NCBI GenBank assembly: GCA_019188255.1
Contig: JAETXT010000003.1
Coordinates: 124,001 to 188,000 of the forward strand
DNA from: Verticillium longisporum
Taxonomy: Eukaryota > Ascomycota > Sordariomycetes > Glomerellales > Plectosphaerellaceae
Length of the DNA: 64,000 nt
Reading direction: 5' to 3'
Each line of letters begins with the position of its first letter. Position 1 is the first letter of the stretch. The notes beneath the pieces are model-generated. The model had not been told where the DNA came from, made no database searches, and saw nothing but the letters and a program-made list of their open reading frames with translations. Below, one piece after another: positions 11,543-22,100 of the stretch. Both the position numbers and the translations under genes were made by a program.

Positions 11543-14287
11543 ATGGCGGACGACTTCCCTGACAGCGGATCGAGGGACCGCTCCTACCCCAACAGAGACG
11601 ACGACAACAACGGCCGCAGGTCGCCTCCTCGCGGACCTCGCGCGCAGTCAAACGACGCTACACAACAACGGTATCAGGACCACAAGGACGGCTACCGGTC
11701 TCGGCAGGGTAAAGATCCGAACTGAGCATGCCTTGCGGAGGAGCGTGATCAGGTGGACGGGGAGAGCAGAACGTCCGATGAACAATCGGCTGCAAGACAT
11801 GACCAACTTGGCTTGAGCGTTAGGGCTAACTTTCCCCCGGGCCGACGCGACTATTCTAGGTCTCCCGCGAGGAATGAGCTCTCGTACGACGATGCGCCCC
11901 CGGCGACGGGCGGCAGGCGCACGACCCGCGGGACTACTACTACCAAGAGTCCTCTGGCTGGGACGACGAAGGAACCCACCGCGGCGACTACCGGGACAGA
12001 CGGGATCGTGACGGGTGTGACTGGTCGCGGTCGCAGGCGGACGATGGGCAGCACGACGACTACCGCGCTTCGGGCCGCCCTGCGTCGCCGTCTCGCAAGC
12101 TCCAACGATTGCCCACCGATACAATCATCTTGGAGGGCCTGGCGCCAGATCTGACAGCAAACGATGTGAGTCGCCGACTTTTGTCGACCCGTTATGTCGT
12201 TCGCCGTCATTGACTGGACCGACTGGTGTAGGTTCGCGAATTCCTCGACAAGTCGTGCGACATGTCGCGCTATCTCGCCATCGACGTCCGCCTGCCCCCG
12301 GCCGGGCGAGGCGGGCCTTTGTGCAATTTGGACACATCGACGACGCTGTGGACTTTATGCAGGCACACCACTCGAGCCTGTCCTTTGATTTTGATGAGGA
12401 TCCGAACGACCGGTGGCCAGTGTACATGCACTACGCTCGCAGCAGCCGCGACGAACTCGACTCGCGTGGCGGTGCGGGCAAGGAAGACTGGATCTGTCTC
12501 ACCGTGAGCCCGAAAAAACACCGGCGACAAACACATCTACTAACATGTGACAGTGCGACTTTTCCAACTACGCCAGCCGCATGAGATGCAAGAGATGCGG
12601 CGCGTCACCAGCGGGTCGGTTGTCAACACGCAGAATCGCTAGCATAATACTAACACGGGAGTAGATGACGGTCCGCACGACAATATCACGGGCGAGAGCG
12701 ACGCCGGTACCACGCCGTCCCAGATTCTCGTGTTCTTCCCACTCGCTCCCTCCGTCACCGAAGACGTGCTTGCCGTCGGTGCCTCCAAGCTCGAGCTCGC
12801 CGAGAAGCGGCCTGCCCCCAAGCCATCGGGGAGGGCCCTCCAAAGCTCAAGTCGACAGCGCCAACAGGGGACGGAGCCGGTTTTGGTGCCAAACCGGGAT
12901 CGCTGCACCGTGTCTTCTTGATGCGGCATCGAAACACGGACGAGTCGCTCAAGTTTGGGTTTGCCGAGTTCTGGACGGTTGAAGACGCGCTCGCTGCGCT
13001 CGACAAGTTCAAGCGGCTGCGCGAGTTCACCATTGCGTCGGCGGCCGTCACCGTCTCGACAATTCACCTGGGTGTGTTCGTGCCTGAGACGAGGGAGATT
13101 CTCCCGCCGATCGAGAAGCTGTCGTTCTTCCCGCTTTTCAACCCGACGATACGCGTCAAGTACTGGGAGTCGAGCGTGTATCCCAGCCAGAAACTCGTGA
13201 CGGAGGCGGCCCCAGAGCAGCCGAAAGCCAAGGTCGACGAAGAGTCGGCCGACGGCGTCAAGAAGAGCAAGAAGCGCAAGGCGGAGGGGGCGCTTCCCGG
13301 GACGTCCAAGAAGGCGGCACCCATGATGGGCCAGATGGCATTCTGGCAGAAGAAGCACGACGAGATCCACGAGGGCAAGAAGCAGGCGGAGCTCAACGCA
13401 CAGGAGAGAGAGCAAGAGATGATGGCACGGTCGGGGGAGCGGGCGCCTGTGAAGATTTCCCTCGCTGGGGGCGTCCTCGCGCCCCCGGGTGCTGAGAATC
13501 GCGGTGCCATCAAGATCTCACTGTCGAGCGGTGCCGCCGTGGCGTCTGTTTCTGCGTCTACAGCACCGACGTTGGCTGCTCCATGGAAGGACACGGACGA
13601 TGCATCTACACCTAAGGCCGAGGTGGCCAAATCTGTCGCATCATACGTCGACCACGAAAAGGTGTGCTGCCTGCTCTGCATGATGAAGTACAAGTCACTC
13701 GACGACCTCAACACGCATGAGCGGTCGAGGAATCACAAGACGGCCATGGCAGACGAGTCCAAGGTCAAGGCGGCGCAGCCGAGGATAGCAGCACGCGACA
13801 AGCGAATGGCCAAGGCCCTCGAAGAGACTGTCGGACAAGGCGGCGCTCTGGCGCCGCAGGACGACGGCTCGGCACCGCAGTACAGGGACCGGGCGAAGGA
13901 ACGACGACAGGTGTTCAGCCAGCCGAACAAACCAGGAGCGCCGCCGCCGGGTGCCAAGTCGGTTCCGCGCAGGGATGACAGTAAGGCCCACAGCAGCAAG
14001 ACGGGAAGCCGCGAGGCGTCTCCCCGGCGGCGGCGCTGCAGTCCAAGGGGTCGGCGATGCTGGCGAAGATGGGCTGGAGTTCGGGGCAGGGTCTCGGGGC
14101 CAAAGGCGAAGGGCGCACCGAGGTCATCGAGACGCACGCGTACCAGGAGGGCGTGGGCCTGGGTGCCGAGGGAGGCAACCTCGGCGACGCGGCAGAGTTG
14201 GCGCGGCGCAAGACGACCAACAGCTACGCCGACTACGTCGACACGGTGCAGGACAAGGCGCGGCAGCGGTATAGCAAGCTCGAGTGA
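11543..14287 (+). CDS. RBM5/RBM10-like RNA-binding protein: RRM, RanBP2 zinc finger, RRM, C2H2 finger, G-patch
   Basis: A spliced gene: exon 1 from ATG 11543 to about 11708, exon 2 about 11860-12165, then 12232-12503, 12554-12614 and 12665-14287, about 810 residues. After an Arg/Asp/Tyr-rich start come RRM1 (TIILEGLAPDLT ... RRAFVQFGHIDDAVDFM), a RanBP2-type zinc finger (WICLTCDFSN ... MRCKRC), RRM2 (QILVFFPLAPSVTEDV ... LKFGFAEFWTVEDALAALD), a C2H2 finger (CCLLCMMKYKSLDDLNTHERSRNH) and a C-terminal G-patch (AKMGWSSGQGLGAKGEG). This order matches animal RBM5/RBM10 spliceosomal regulators, without a visible OCRE domain. Frames break at 11897-11901, 12295-12299, 12828-12831 and 14022-14025, each fixed by one extra C or G. 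A fifth missing base near 11707-11709 would fix the phase of intron 1, whose borders are uncertain. So many identical breaks point to the assembly, not to a pseudogene. Confidence 0.88.
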
Positions 14288-14848
14288 TGGCGCCGGCGGC
14301 GGCCTGACAGGGACGATTCTTGCTTGTAGCGTATTGTAGAGTAGGAGAGGCTGTTTGCCCCCAAGCAAAATCATTGAAGAGATGTCTCCACGATCAACGA
14401 CCTGTTCAACCCCACACAGAGCAAAGAGCGACGGTAGAAGGCCACAGTCCGCAGCCTTCGGGTGAGCTCGAGAGAGTGATTCCGAGGTGGAGCATCTCGA
14501 ATCAGACTTTTCCCTCGTCATTGGGCGCCTCGTGCCGACTCTTCCTCGTGTGGCATAGACGTTGTCTCTCTCAGCGTGTTGATTCCGCCATGATTTGACT
14601 CATCCTCAACTGGCCTTTCATCAGACTCGCGGCTTAGTGTCTCAGTAACAGACCAGATCATTGACTCGTCAGGTGAGTTAGTTCTTACAGTCAGGCCAAG
14701 GCAGATAAGGAGTTTATCGGATGGATTGACCCCGCCACCCCGCCACCCCGCCAAAAACATCATGTTGACCATCTTCTCACCAGTCTACAGAAGTCACTCC
14801 ATCGTTTGAATCATCACATCATCACATCGAACAGTCCCCACCGCCGCC
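14288..14848 (+). promoter_or_regulatory. Upstream region of ADE1 with two TGACTC sites and an 8-bp tandem repeat
   Basis: TGACTCA at 14596-14602 is a perfect Gcn4/CPC1-type bZIP site. A second TGACTC is at 14662-14667. They lie about 250 and 190 bp before the ADE1 start. TGACTC is also the Bas1 site of yeast ADE genes. ACCCCGCC is repeated three times at 14729-14752. Control by the general amino-acid/purine response is inferred from these sites and not shown. Confidence 0.5.
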
Positions 14849-15794
14849 ATGTCGTCCTCAGCCCCCTCACGACGCTCTCGCTGCCGTCCCTCGAGAGGAT
14901 TGCGTCCGGCAAGGTGCGCGACCTCTTTGCGCTGCCCGACGACCCGACATCGCTGCTCTTCGTCGCGACGGACCGCATCTCGGCCTACGACGTCATCCTC
15001 CAGAACGGCATCCCCAACAAGGGCGCCGTGCTGACGCTGCTGTCGCAGTTCTGGTTCCGCCTCCTCGCCGAGCGCGTGCCCGACCTGCGCACGCACTTCC
15101 TGTCGCTCGGCGCCCCGGCCGCGCTGCCGCTGACGCCCGCCGAGCGCGCCCTGACGGCCCACCGCGCCATGCGCGTGCGCCGCCTCAAGGTGTTCCCCGT
15201 CGAGGCCATTGTGCGCGGCTACCTCGCCGGCTCGGGCTACGCCGAGTACGCCAAGAGCTCGACCGTCCACGGCATCCCGCTGCCCGCCGGCCTGCGCCGC
15301 TGCGAGAAGCTGCCGACGCCCCTCTACACGCCCTCGACCAAGGCCGACCAGGGCCAGCACGACGAGAACATCCACCCCGACGCCGCCGCCGCCCTCGTCG
15401 GCGCCGCCTACGCCCCGCGCATCGAGCGCCTCGCCCTCGCCCTCTACACCGCCGCCGCCGAGTACGCCCTCGCGCGCGGCGTCATCATCGCCGACACCAA
15501 GTTCGAGTTTGGCCTCGACGAGGCCACCGACGACATTGTCCTCGTCGACGAGACGCTGACCCCGACAGCTCGCGCTTCTGGCCCGCCGACCGCTACGAGG
15601 TCGGCCGCGAGCAGGAGAGCTTCGACAAGCAGTTTGTCCGCGACTGGCTCGTCGCACGCGGCCTCAAGGGCGTCGACGGCGTCGCCGTCCCCGACGACGT
15701 CGCCGCCCAGACGGCCGAGAAGTACCGCGAGATCTTTGCGAAGCTCACCGGCGAGCCCTTTGAGGCCGCCGTCGCCCACGTCGGCGCCGCGTAG
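14849..15794 (+). CDS. ADE1: Phosphoribosylaminoimidazole-succinocarboxamide (SAICAR) synthase
   Basis: This is the seventh step of de novo purine synthesis, joining CAIR and aspartate with ATP in the cytosol. A single exon gives 315 residues after two one-base corrections. Family blocks in order: LERIASGKVRDLFAL (nucleotide site), TDRISAYDVIL, EAIVRGYLAGSGYAEY, STKADQGQHDENI, IIADTKFEFG and VDETLTPDSSRFWPADRYE, then FVRDWLV. The start is ATG 14849, just after a CCGCCGCC leader. A longer upstream frame from 14806 is open only because of the first break. Breaks lie at C-runs 14862-14866 and 15560-15563, and one added C at each gives the canonical protein. An inactive ADE1 would make a purine auxotroph, so sequence error is the better explanation. 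Third codon positions are strongly C-biased, giving long antisense open frames that are not genes. Confidence 0.96.
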
Positions 15795-16568
15795 CGTCAG
15801 CAGACAGTCTGACCTGGCACATCGTTACTGAAAAGCGTCTTTCTAGATATGGCTCCCAATTCAACGTGTCTGATTGTTCCGTGGACCTTGCTCGTTACAT
15901 GCTCGCTTTGGTGACGACGGGAACGAGCGGACGTCACAGCACAACATTGTCTGGCCGCTGTCTCCGTCTCGCCCGGCCTCGTGTCCATCGTCGACGGGTT
16001 AGCATAGCAACTCCCCTTGGGTGAACCAGAGCCTATCAACGGGGGTATTGATACATCATCATCACCTCGACACCACACATCAGGTCAGCTTCTGTATTAA
16101 TCCTCGCCTCCGCGAGCCGTCCTACTCAAACATCAAGCGGCTGCCAGCCACGCCTATGCCAGACTCTTATGAAAAAAAAAAAAACCACGACCAAGAGCAT
16201 CCCCGAAACCAGCTGCAAAAGCGCAAACCGGCGGAGAGAGAGAGAGAGAGAGAGCAGCCTTGATGTCCCCGCCTCCTGACTCCATTTCGTCCAGTGTAAT
16301 GGGCCCCCAAAAATGATCCAGACACCCGATCCATCCGTTCGTCTTCCCTTTCTTTTTTCCTTGGCCGTATGCTGTGTCATGGTGCTGTTCGGGTGGTCTC
16401 CTGGGTAGTCCCGGATGGTGTGTCGATAGAAAATATTCAGCCCTGTGCGACCACGCCTGAAATCATGCGAGCAAAGAACGCTGTAGCAAAACATGGGGAC
16501 GCCGCATAGCCAGCCCGCCAGAAATCATAATGCAGTTATGCGGCAGCTTCGTTCGCGAGGCACCACAC
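15795..16568. other. Intergenic region between convergent genes, with simple repeats
   Basis: Holds the 3' ends of ADE1 and the coiled-coil gene. Simple repeats: an A-run near 16171 and (GA)n at 16234-16254. No gene seen. Confidence 0.5.
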
Positions 16569-19100
16569 TTAGACACGGCTGTAGCTCGCGCTGGTGCGGC
16601 TTCGCTCATCCTCCTCAAGCACATCGCTAAGCCTAGTGGGATGATGATGTGAAACTCGAGGGACCTCTTCCCAGCCTGGCGCCCCATATCCCTGGCCCGA
16701 GTAATCTTGCTGTGGTGGCGCCGGCGCGTGCGGCACCTGCTGCGGTCTGCCCGATGTGGCCGGCGGCGGCTGCGAGTAGCCAGCGCTGGGCGGCTGCGTC
16801 GCCGGTGTCTCGTACTCTTCTGCGCCCTCGTCAGAAATCGGCGACGGCGGGGCACGGTAAGGAACCTTGTTCCCGCGCTGGTCGCGAATGTATTGACCAT
16901 GCGCATCAATTTCATACTCACTTTCGCTGTAGCCTCCCTCCGATCCGCCGCCGCCGCCGCCGCCGCCATACGAGTAAGTCGTAGTCGCGGGCTGCGGATC
17001 GACAACTGCCGGCTGCGAATAGAGAGGACCGCTGGTAGCGGCCGGCGCAGAAGTCGTAGGGTTGGCCTGCGCAGAGCTTTGTGCGTATTCGTCGCTGTAG
17101 GCGCTACCTGAATTGCCAGCGTATTCCGTCTGCTGCGGCGCGGTGCCACCCTGGCGAGCGCTGCCGTGGCGGCTGGGAACGCCTTGGGTCATGGGGACGA
17201 CCTGAACTCCACCGACAATGGTGGGCTGGCCGCTCTGCAGCGACAGCGTGCGCTCGCGTTCCTCTTGCTCGCGGCGGCCGAGCTCCTCCCAGGCGCGCCG
17301 AGCCTCCTCCTTGGAGATCTGGAGCTCCTTGCGCATCTCCTCAAAGCGAGTCTTGTTCATCGAGTTGTTCTGCTCGTTCGCGACAGCCTCGCGGATCGCA
17401 TCCGCTCGAGCTCGGCGCTCGTCGTCGAGAGCCGTCTCAAGCATGGCATTGACTTCTTGAGCCCTCTCAAGGTCGGCCCTCGTCTCAAAGAACCAGCGCT
17501 GAAATTTGCGTTCTGAGCTGGCACGGAGACGCTGCAGCTCTACGACGGCATGGAACAGGTTGGCACCGGCCGCTGACAGATCGGTGACCTGGCGGGACAG
17601 AGCTTGATTGACCGGATCGCGTTCAATATCCTTGTTGTTCTCCTCGAGACGGCGGATCCAAAAGTTGGTCAAGCCCTCCCAGTGAGCAGAGAGCGTCTCC
17701 CAACGCTCAAAGGCGTGGGGGAACGAATTCCTAGGCCTTGCTCCTCCAGCAGACTCGGATGGCTGCGCGGGAGGCGGCTGAGTTGCGGTAGCGGCGGGAG
17801 GCTGCGCGGCGCTGGGCTGCCGCGGGACCGTGTTATACGAAGTTTGCGGCTGTGACTGGCTCTGCGACGAGGCGCGAGCCGGCCGCTGGTGCACTGTGGT
17901 GGAGGTATCTCTCTGTCGAGAAGAAGCGGGGTTTGTCCGCGGCGCCGCGGCGTCAGAGCCACCGGTTGGCCGACGTTGCGGTGTCGTGGGAGTGTGTTGT
18001 GTTTGGGAGGCAATGTGCTCAGGGGGCGCCACTGGCTTGGCCTCCCGCAGCAGCGCCAGCCGCTGCGGCTGCGCGACGCTCCGAGTTGCGTCTCTGAGTA
18101 TCCTCCAGCAGCTGGGCCTCCTGTTGGGCTCGCTGTCTCTCTGCATGCATTTGCTCCTGTTCAGCCCGTTGGCGCGCCGCTTCTCTTGCCGCCCGCTCTT
18201 GCATGATCATCCTAGGCCCGCGAATGCCTCCGGGAGAGCCGGTAGGTGCAGGAGCGGCAGCGGGACGGGTGCGCGAAGACGAGACGGGGTTGCCATTGGA
18301 GACGGGCGTGCTGCGGCCGCCGGATCCGACAAGGTCAGCCATTTCGCCGCTCTCCTCGACAACGTCGGGCGTGAAGGGATTGGGGTGGCGCAGGGCTTCC
18401 TCGAGAGCAAAGAGGATGGCACTATGGGTGTTCTTGGAGATGCGAAGAGCGGGGTGGAGGTTATCGGTCTTGTCCTGTCGCCTCGTGGAAGAGGGGGATG
18501 CTCGCTGCCACTCGGGAGACGGTTTCTCGGAGGGTGCGGTCTCGTCGAAATCCTCACTCAGGTCCTGCGATAGGATCCTTCTGGGTTTTGCGGGCTCCTT
18601 CTGCTGTTGCGAATCGCGCGGGCGGATGCGAAGCGGCGAAAGGGGGCGGGGCAGGTCAGACTGCGGCGCATTTGCCGTGACGAAGTGAACCCGGGGTGCA
18701 AAGCCGACGGAGGCTGCCTCGAGGTGGACACGGCGAGCAGCCGGGGGCTTGGGGTAGCGTCGAAGCGCGGGGTGCGACGGAGCGTGCGAAGGTGGGAGGA
18801 GCTCGGAGACGGCGTCCTCGCGGCGAGATCGGGGGTCGCGGCTTGAGCTCGAGCGAGGGCGGCGTGCTGACGCTGCTGCAATAGGTGGGGGCGTTGAATC
18901 GTAAATGTCGTGACGGTCGTGAGAATGGTCGGGGGTTGGTCCCGACAACTTGGCGAGGTCCTCGGGGAGAGCTCGTGGGATCAACAAGTCGGCGGCGTCT
19001 TTGGTGTGGGTGACACCACCAACACCTCGCAGGTGGAGAGGCGAGGAATGCTCCAAAACAGGCAAAGGGGAAAAGAAGCTCTAGGTGAGTGGCGCCCAAG
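16569..19100 (-). CDS. Large disordered protein with central coiled coil, unrecognised family, 5' end unresolved
   Basis: Two overlapping minus-strand frames join into one protein of roughly 830 residues. The upstream part (to about 19065) is polar and Pro/Ser/Arg-rich, with conserved-looking segments such as ISKNTHSAILFALEEALRHP followed by a Glu/Gln/Arg coiled stretch. The downstream part holds FERWETLSAHWEGLTNFWIRRLEEN and a long coiled coil (about 17200-17600), then Gln/Pro/Tyr-rich disorder, a Gly run and an acidic YSESEYEID motif, ending RLSDVLEEDERSRTSASYSRV. The frames meet near the G-run 18022-18026, where two added bases or one removed base would fuse them. No ATG is present in the open 5' part, so a small 5' exon near 19.07-19.2 kb is likely. 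I do not recognise the family. The pattern suggests a scaffold or regulator, which is inference only. Confidence 0.65.
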
Positions 19101-19199
19101 TCAGTGGGGGTTTCAACACGGTGTGGTTGAAGGGCAATTGAACAATAGGAAGCCACATTCCATCAGGCACGGGCAGAGTTCAGGATGATTGTACTCACA

Positions 19200-22100
19200 T
19201 GCTGGGGTGGATTGGCAGTGCCTTGCTCGGTTGGGGTTGAATGGGTTGGGTTGGGTAGCAGTGGGAATGCCAGATGCTTGGTGCCGAAAAAGCGCAAGCA
19301 AGTGAGCGAGCGAGAGGAATGGGAGGAATGGAGAAAGAGGTAAGGCAAGTTCGGTAGGTACGGTATGATGGTGTGGTGGAGGTCGACTTGGTCTGAAGCA
19401 AAAGCCTGGTCGGCAAGCCGAGAGAAAATGGGAGGCTGGAAACTGCAAATCCAAGGTCAGAGGTCCCAAGCGCGCGTCGCTGCGCTGGTGCTCGTGCTGC
19501 GGGAAAAGAGGGTGGCTAGGCGAATCAGGATGGCGTCGCGCCCAGGGCCAGCAGCGTGGCTGCAGTGGCAGGTGAGAAAAGCAATGACCAGGTGTATATG
19601 TGTGTGTGATATGACCCTGAAGGAATGCCCGGAAACATCGTTGGCACCATGTGCAATGATGTCGATACGGTGTTGAGCTGACGATGATAAGTTCTGGTGT
19701 TTTTGGTTTCTCCGTTCTGTGTCTTGTGGGTGGGTGGTGACTGCCCACCTGGGTGGCCTGGTGGTACTTCGTTCCTCGCGGTGATTCAGACGCTCCCCAA
19801 TGTCCCGGGTATGTAGGAAGGTGCTGTGGCTCACTGCTTGCCGTGGCTTGCGCGCACAATGAGCAACCAAAAGAAGGAGCGGTCGGAGGTACTTCCTGTT
19901 CGCGCTGGAGAGCTCAATCGGCAGTGACGAGCGGCCGGTTATGGAATGGACTGGAGGCAGGAGCTCCCGCTAGTGGTCGTCTCTGTCGACTCAGAGCGTC
20001 ATTCGAACGGGGCTGCTGGTGCGATGCTGGCCCGCTGAAGGTGAAAAGACGAGAGAGAGATTGAAGACCCGAAGCTGTCGCAACCTGCCTGCACGGAACT
20101 GCAGCCTCAAGCTGAAGCCTGTAAGGTCCCTTTTCGATGTTCTCAGGGGATGCATCCACCCGACATGGCGACGATGCGCGGCAGTCGAACGAGTCGAGCG
20201 AGGGGGAGAAGGGACTTGTGGGACACGATCGAGCTTCCGAAAGGGCAGGATTCCGAAACGAGCAAACACACTCGAGGGATTCAATCAACGCTCCTCAGGG
20301 ATGAATGTCAACGCCTCAGGGAAGAAAGGCAAGGTATGGTTGGCAAGACAGGGAGGAAGGGTATATCCTAGGGTTTTAACACACTTCGTCCTCGAGCCCA
20401 GCTCCTCCTCCTCCCTTCAGTTCGTCGCATACCTCTGCTTCATGCGCCGCAACGAGTGCGCCCGCGTGGACAAGGACGAAGCCCCTCCACCTTGCCCGCT
20501 CGTCGTCCGTTTGGGGGATGGACTGGGCCGAGAGAAAAGCAGGCCAGACGGGCGATGCAGAGTCCAGGGTCGACTCATTTTAGCTGCTCCGCGGGTCTGC
20601 ATGATGGCAGCGCGCCATTCTTCCTCAGCAGCATAGACGGAGACTAGCCATGCTGGAGGTTTGCGCCGCCCAGGTACTGCTGGCGACGATTCTCGATGGC
20701 ATGGTCTTCCCGTATTCGAGGAGGAGTCGAAGAGGGCCAGAGGGTAGATGCCGAGAGAAGCATGCATGGCCTTGGTCTCACAAAGTTGGGGCTACCTGTT
20801 TAGCGCAGCCCTACTTTGGGGCCCTTTCGGCCGGCATCCCTCGTCATCGTCCTCGACTTCGCCCGTCACCTCCACGTCCAGCGCGGGAGATGGGTGGTGT
20901 CTGTGCCCATACTCAGGTGGGCTGTGATGTCCGAAAAGAAGGGGGCTGGGAGATCTGGCAATCATCAGGCTCTCCAGAAGGGGGTATGAGTTGTCAAGTC
21001 TCGCCTCTAGCCCGCTGACGACCCAGGGAACTCCCATGCCCAATCAGCGCCTGGTCCGCCCCTCTCTAGCGGTGCCGATAGGCTGGGTTGGGTGGTCCGG
21101 GGTGTCGAGGTGCAGAATACAGGGAAGTGGTCCCTTTGCCAGATCACTAAAGGCATCTCCTTGCCATCGTAGGGGCTTCTGCCCGAGGTGAGATGGGCCT
21201 GGGTAGGTTCAATCCATTGGATCTCTCGACTGCACTGCACCTCCTGCGTCTTGTATCTGCATGGCCGAGTTCTTCGCATCTATCTGCTTGTCATGGTCTC
21301 CTCCTTTTCCCTTTTCCCTTGTTCCTATTCCCACCACATGTTTCAATACACATGTTTCAATACTTACAACTGATTGAGGCCCAACCAGCATCGGAGCGAA
21401 AAGCAACTCCCATGTCTCTGTTCCTGGATCATCGTATCCGCGAATCCACGCCACAGCCGTGTCAGACAGACAACTTACAACTCCCATGCTGCCCAAAGAG
21501 GCCAAAGGGGGCCCGAACAGTCAAGGGACGGCTCGGCCCCCGAATGACAAGGAGGCGGGGAGGGTCCCAATTGGCCAATCACTGACGCCAATTGCTCAGC
21601 TGGCGGGCAGTGGCAGATTGAGCTGACATCAACGTCTGCCGTTGACGACAGAGTAATCAAATGGCAAACGATATCACAAACGAACGTCACTGCAGGGCTC
21701 AACGCGACAAAAGCGCGACGCGACGCGACATGGCAGCATCGCGACGTGATGAGACTGCCTCGACGGAGAGGCGATGCCTTCACCTACCAGCGCGCTCTGT
21801 GCGACAAGGAAACTGACGCTCCTCCCATCTTCTTTTCTTCGATTGAGGGGCAATCGTTGGGAGGCTGTTGACTCAGCCGATGATCAAATATAGAATCAAA
21901 GTGCGACATCCCTGATGTGGAATTTGCCGTCTCGGGTCACGATATGACGTGAACGGCCCCTTGTCCACATGTTCGGGAGACATTCCTTCCTGATTGACAT
22001 ACGTTGGACAAACCCTTGACGCAGAAGGAGCTGCTAACAATGCAATGGTTCAGTCGGTGCAAGAGTGTCAGTGTCCTCGCCCTCAGCAAACGTATCGGAC

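Noticed and set aside
14794..15657. 287-codon minus-strand open frame antisense to ADE1
   Set aside because: Shadow of a strongly C-biased third codon position; its translation is a Gly/Val/Ala/Arg-rich sequence with no domain.
6361..15794. Secondary-metabolite or purine gene cluster
   Set aside because: Neighbours are unrelated (receptor-like protein, peptidase, splicing factor); no synthase, tailoring enzyme or cluster regulator is present.
19113..19859. 248-codon minus-strand frame upstream of the coiled-coil gene
   Set aside because: His/Pro/Ser/Cys-rich translation without domain; more likely pyrimidine-rich 5' leader of that gene.
20019..20636. 205-codon plus-strand frame in the gene-poor interval
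   Set aside because: No recognisable domain, no intron logic and overlapping frames of similar length on the other strand.
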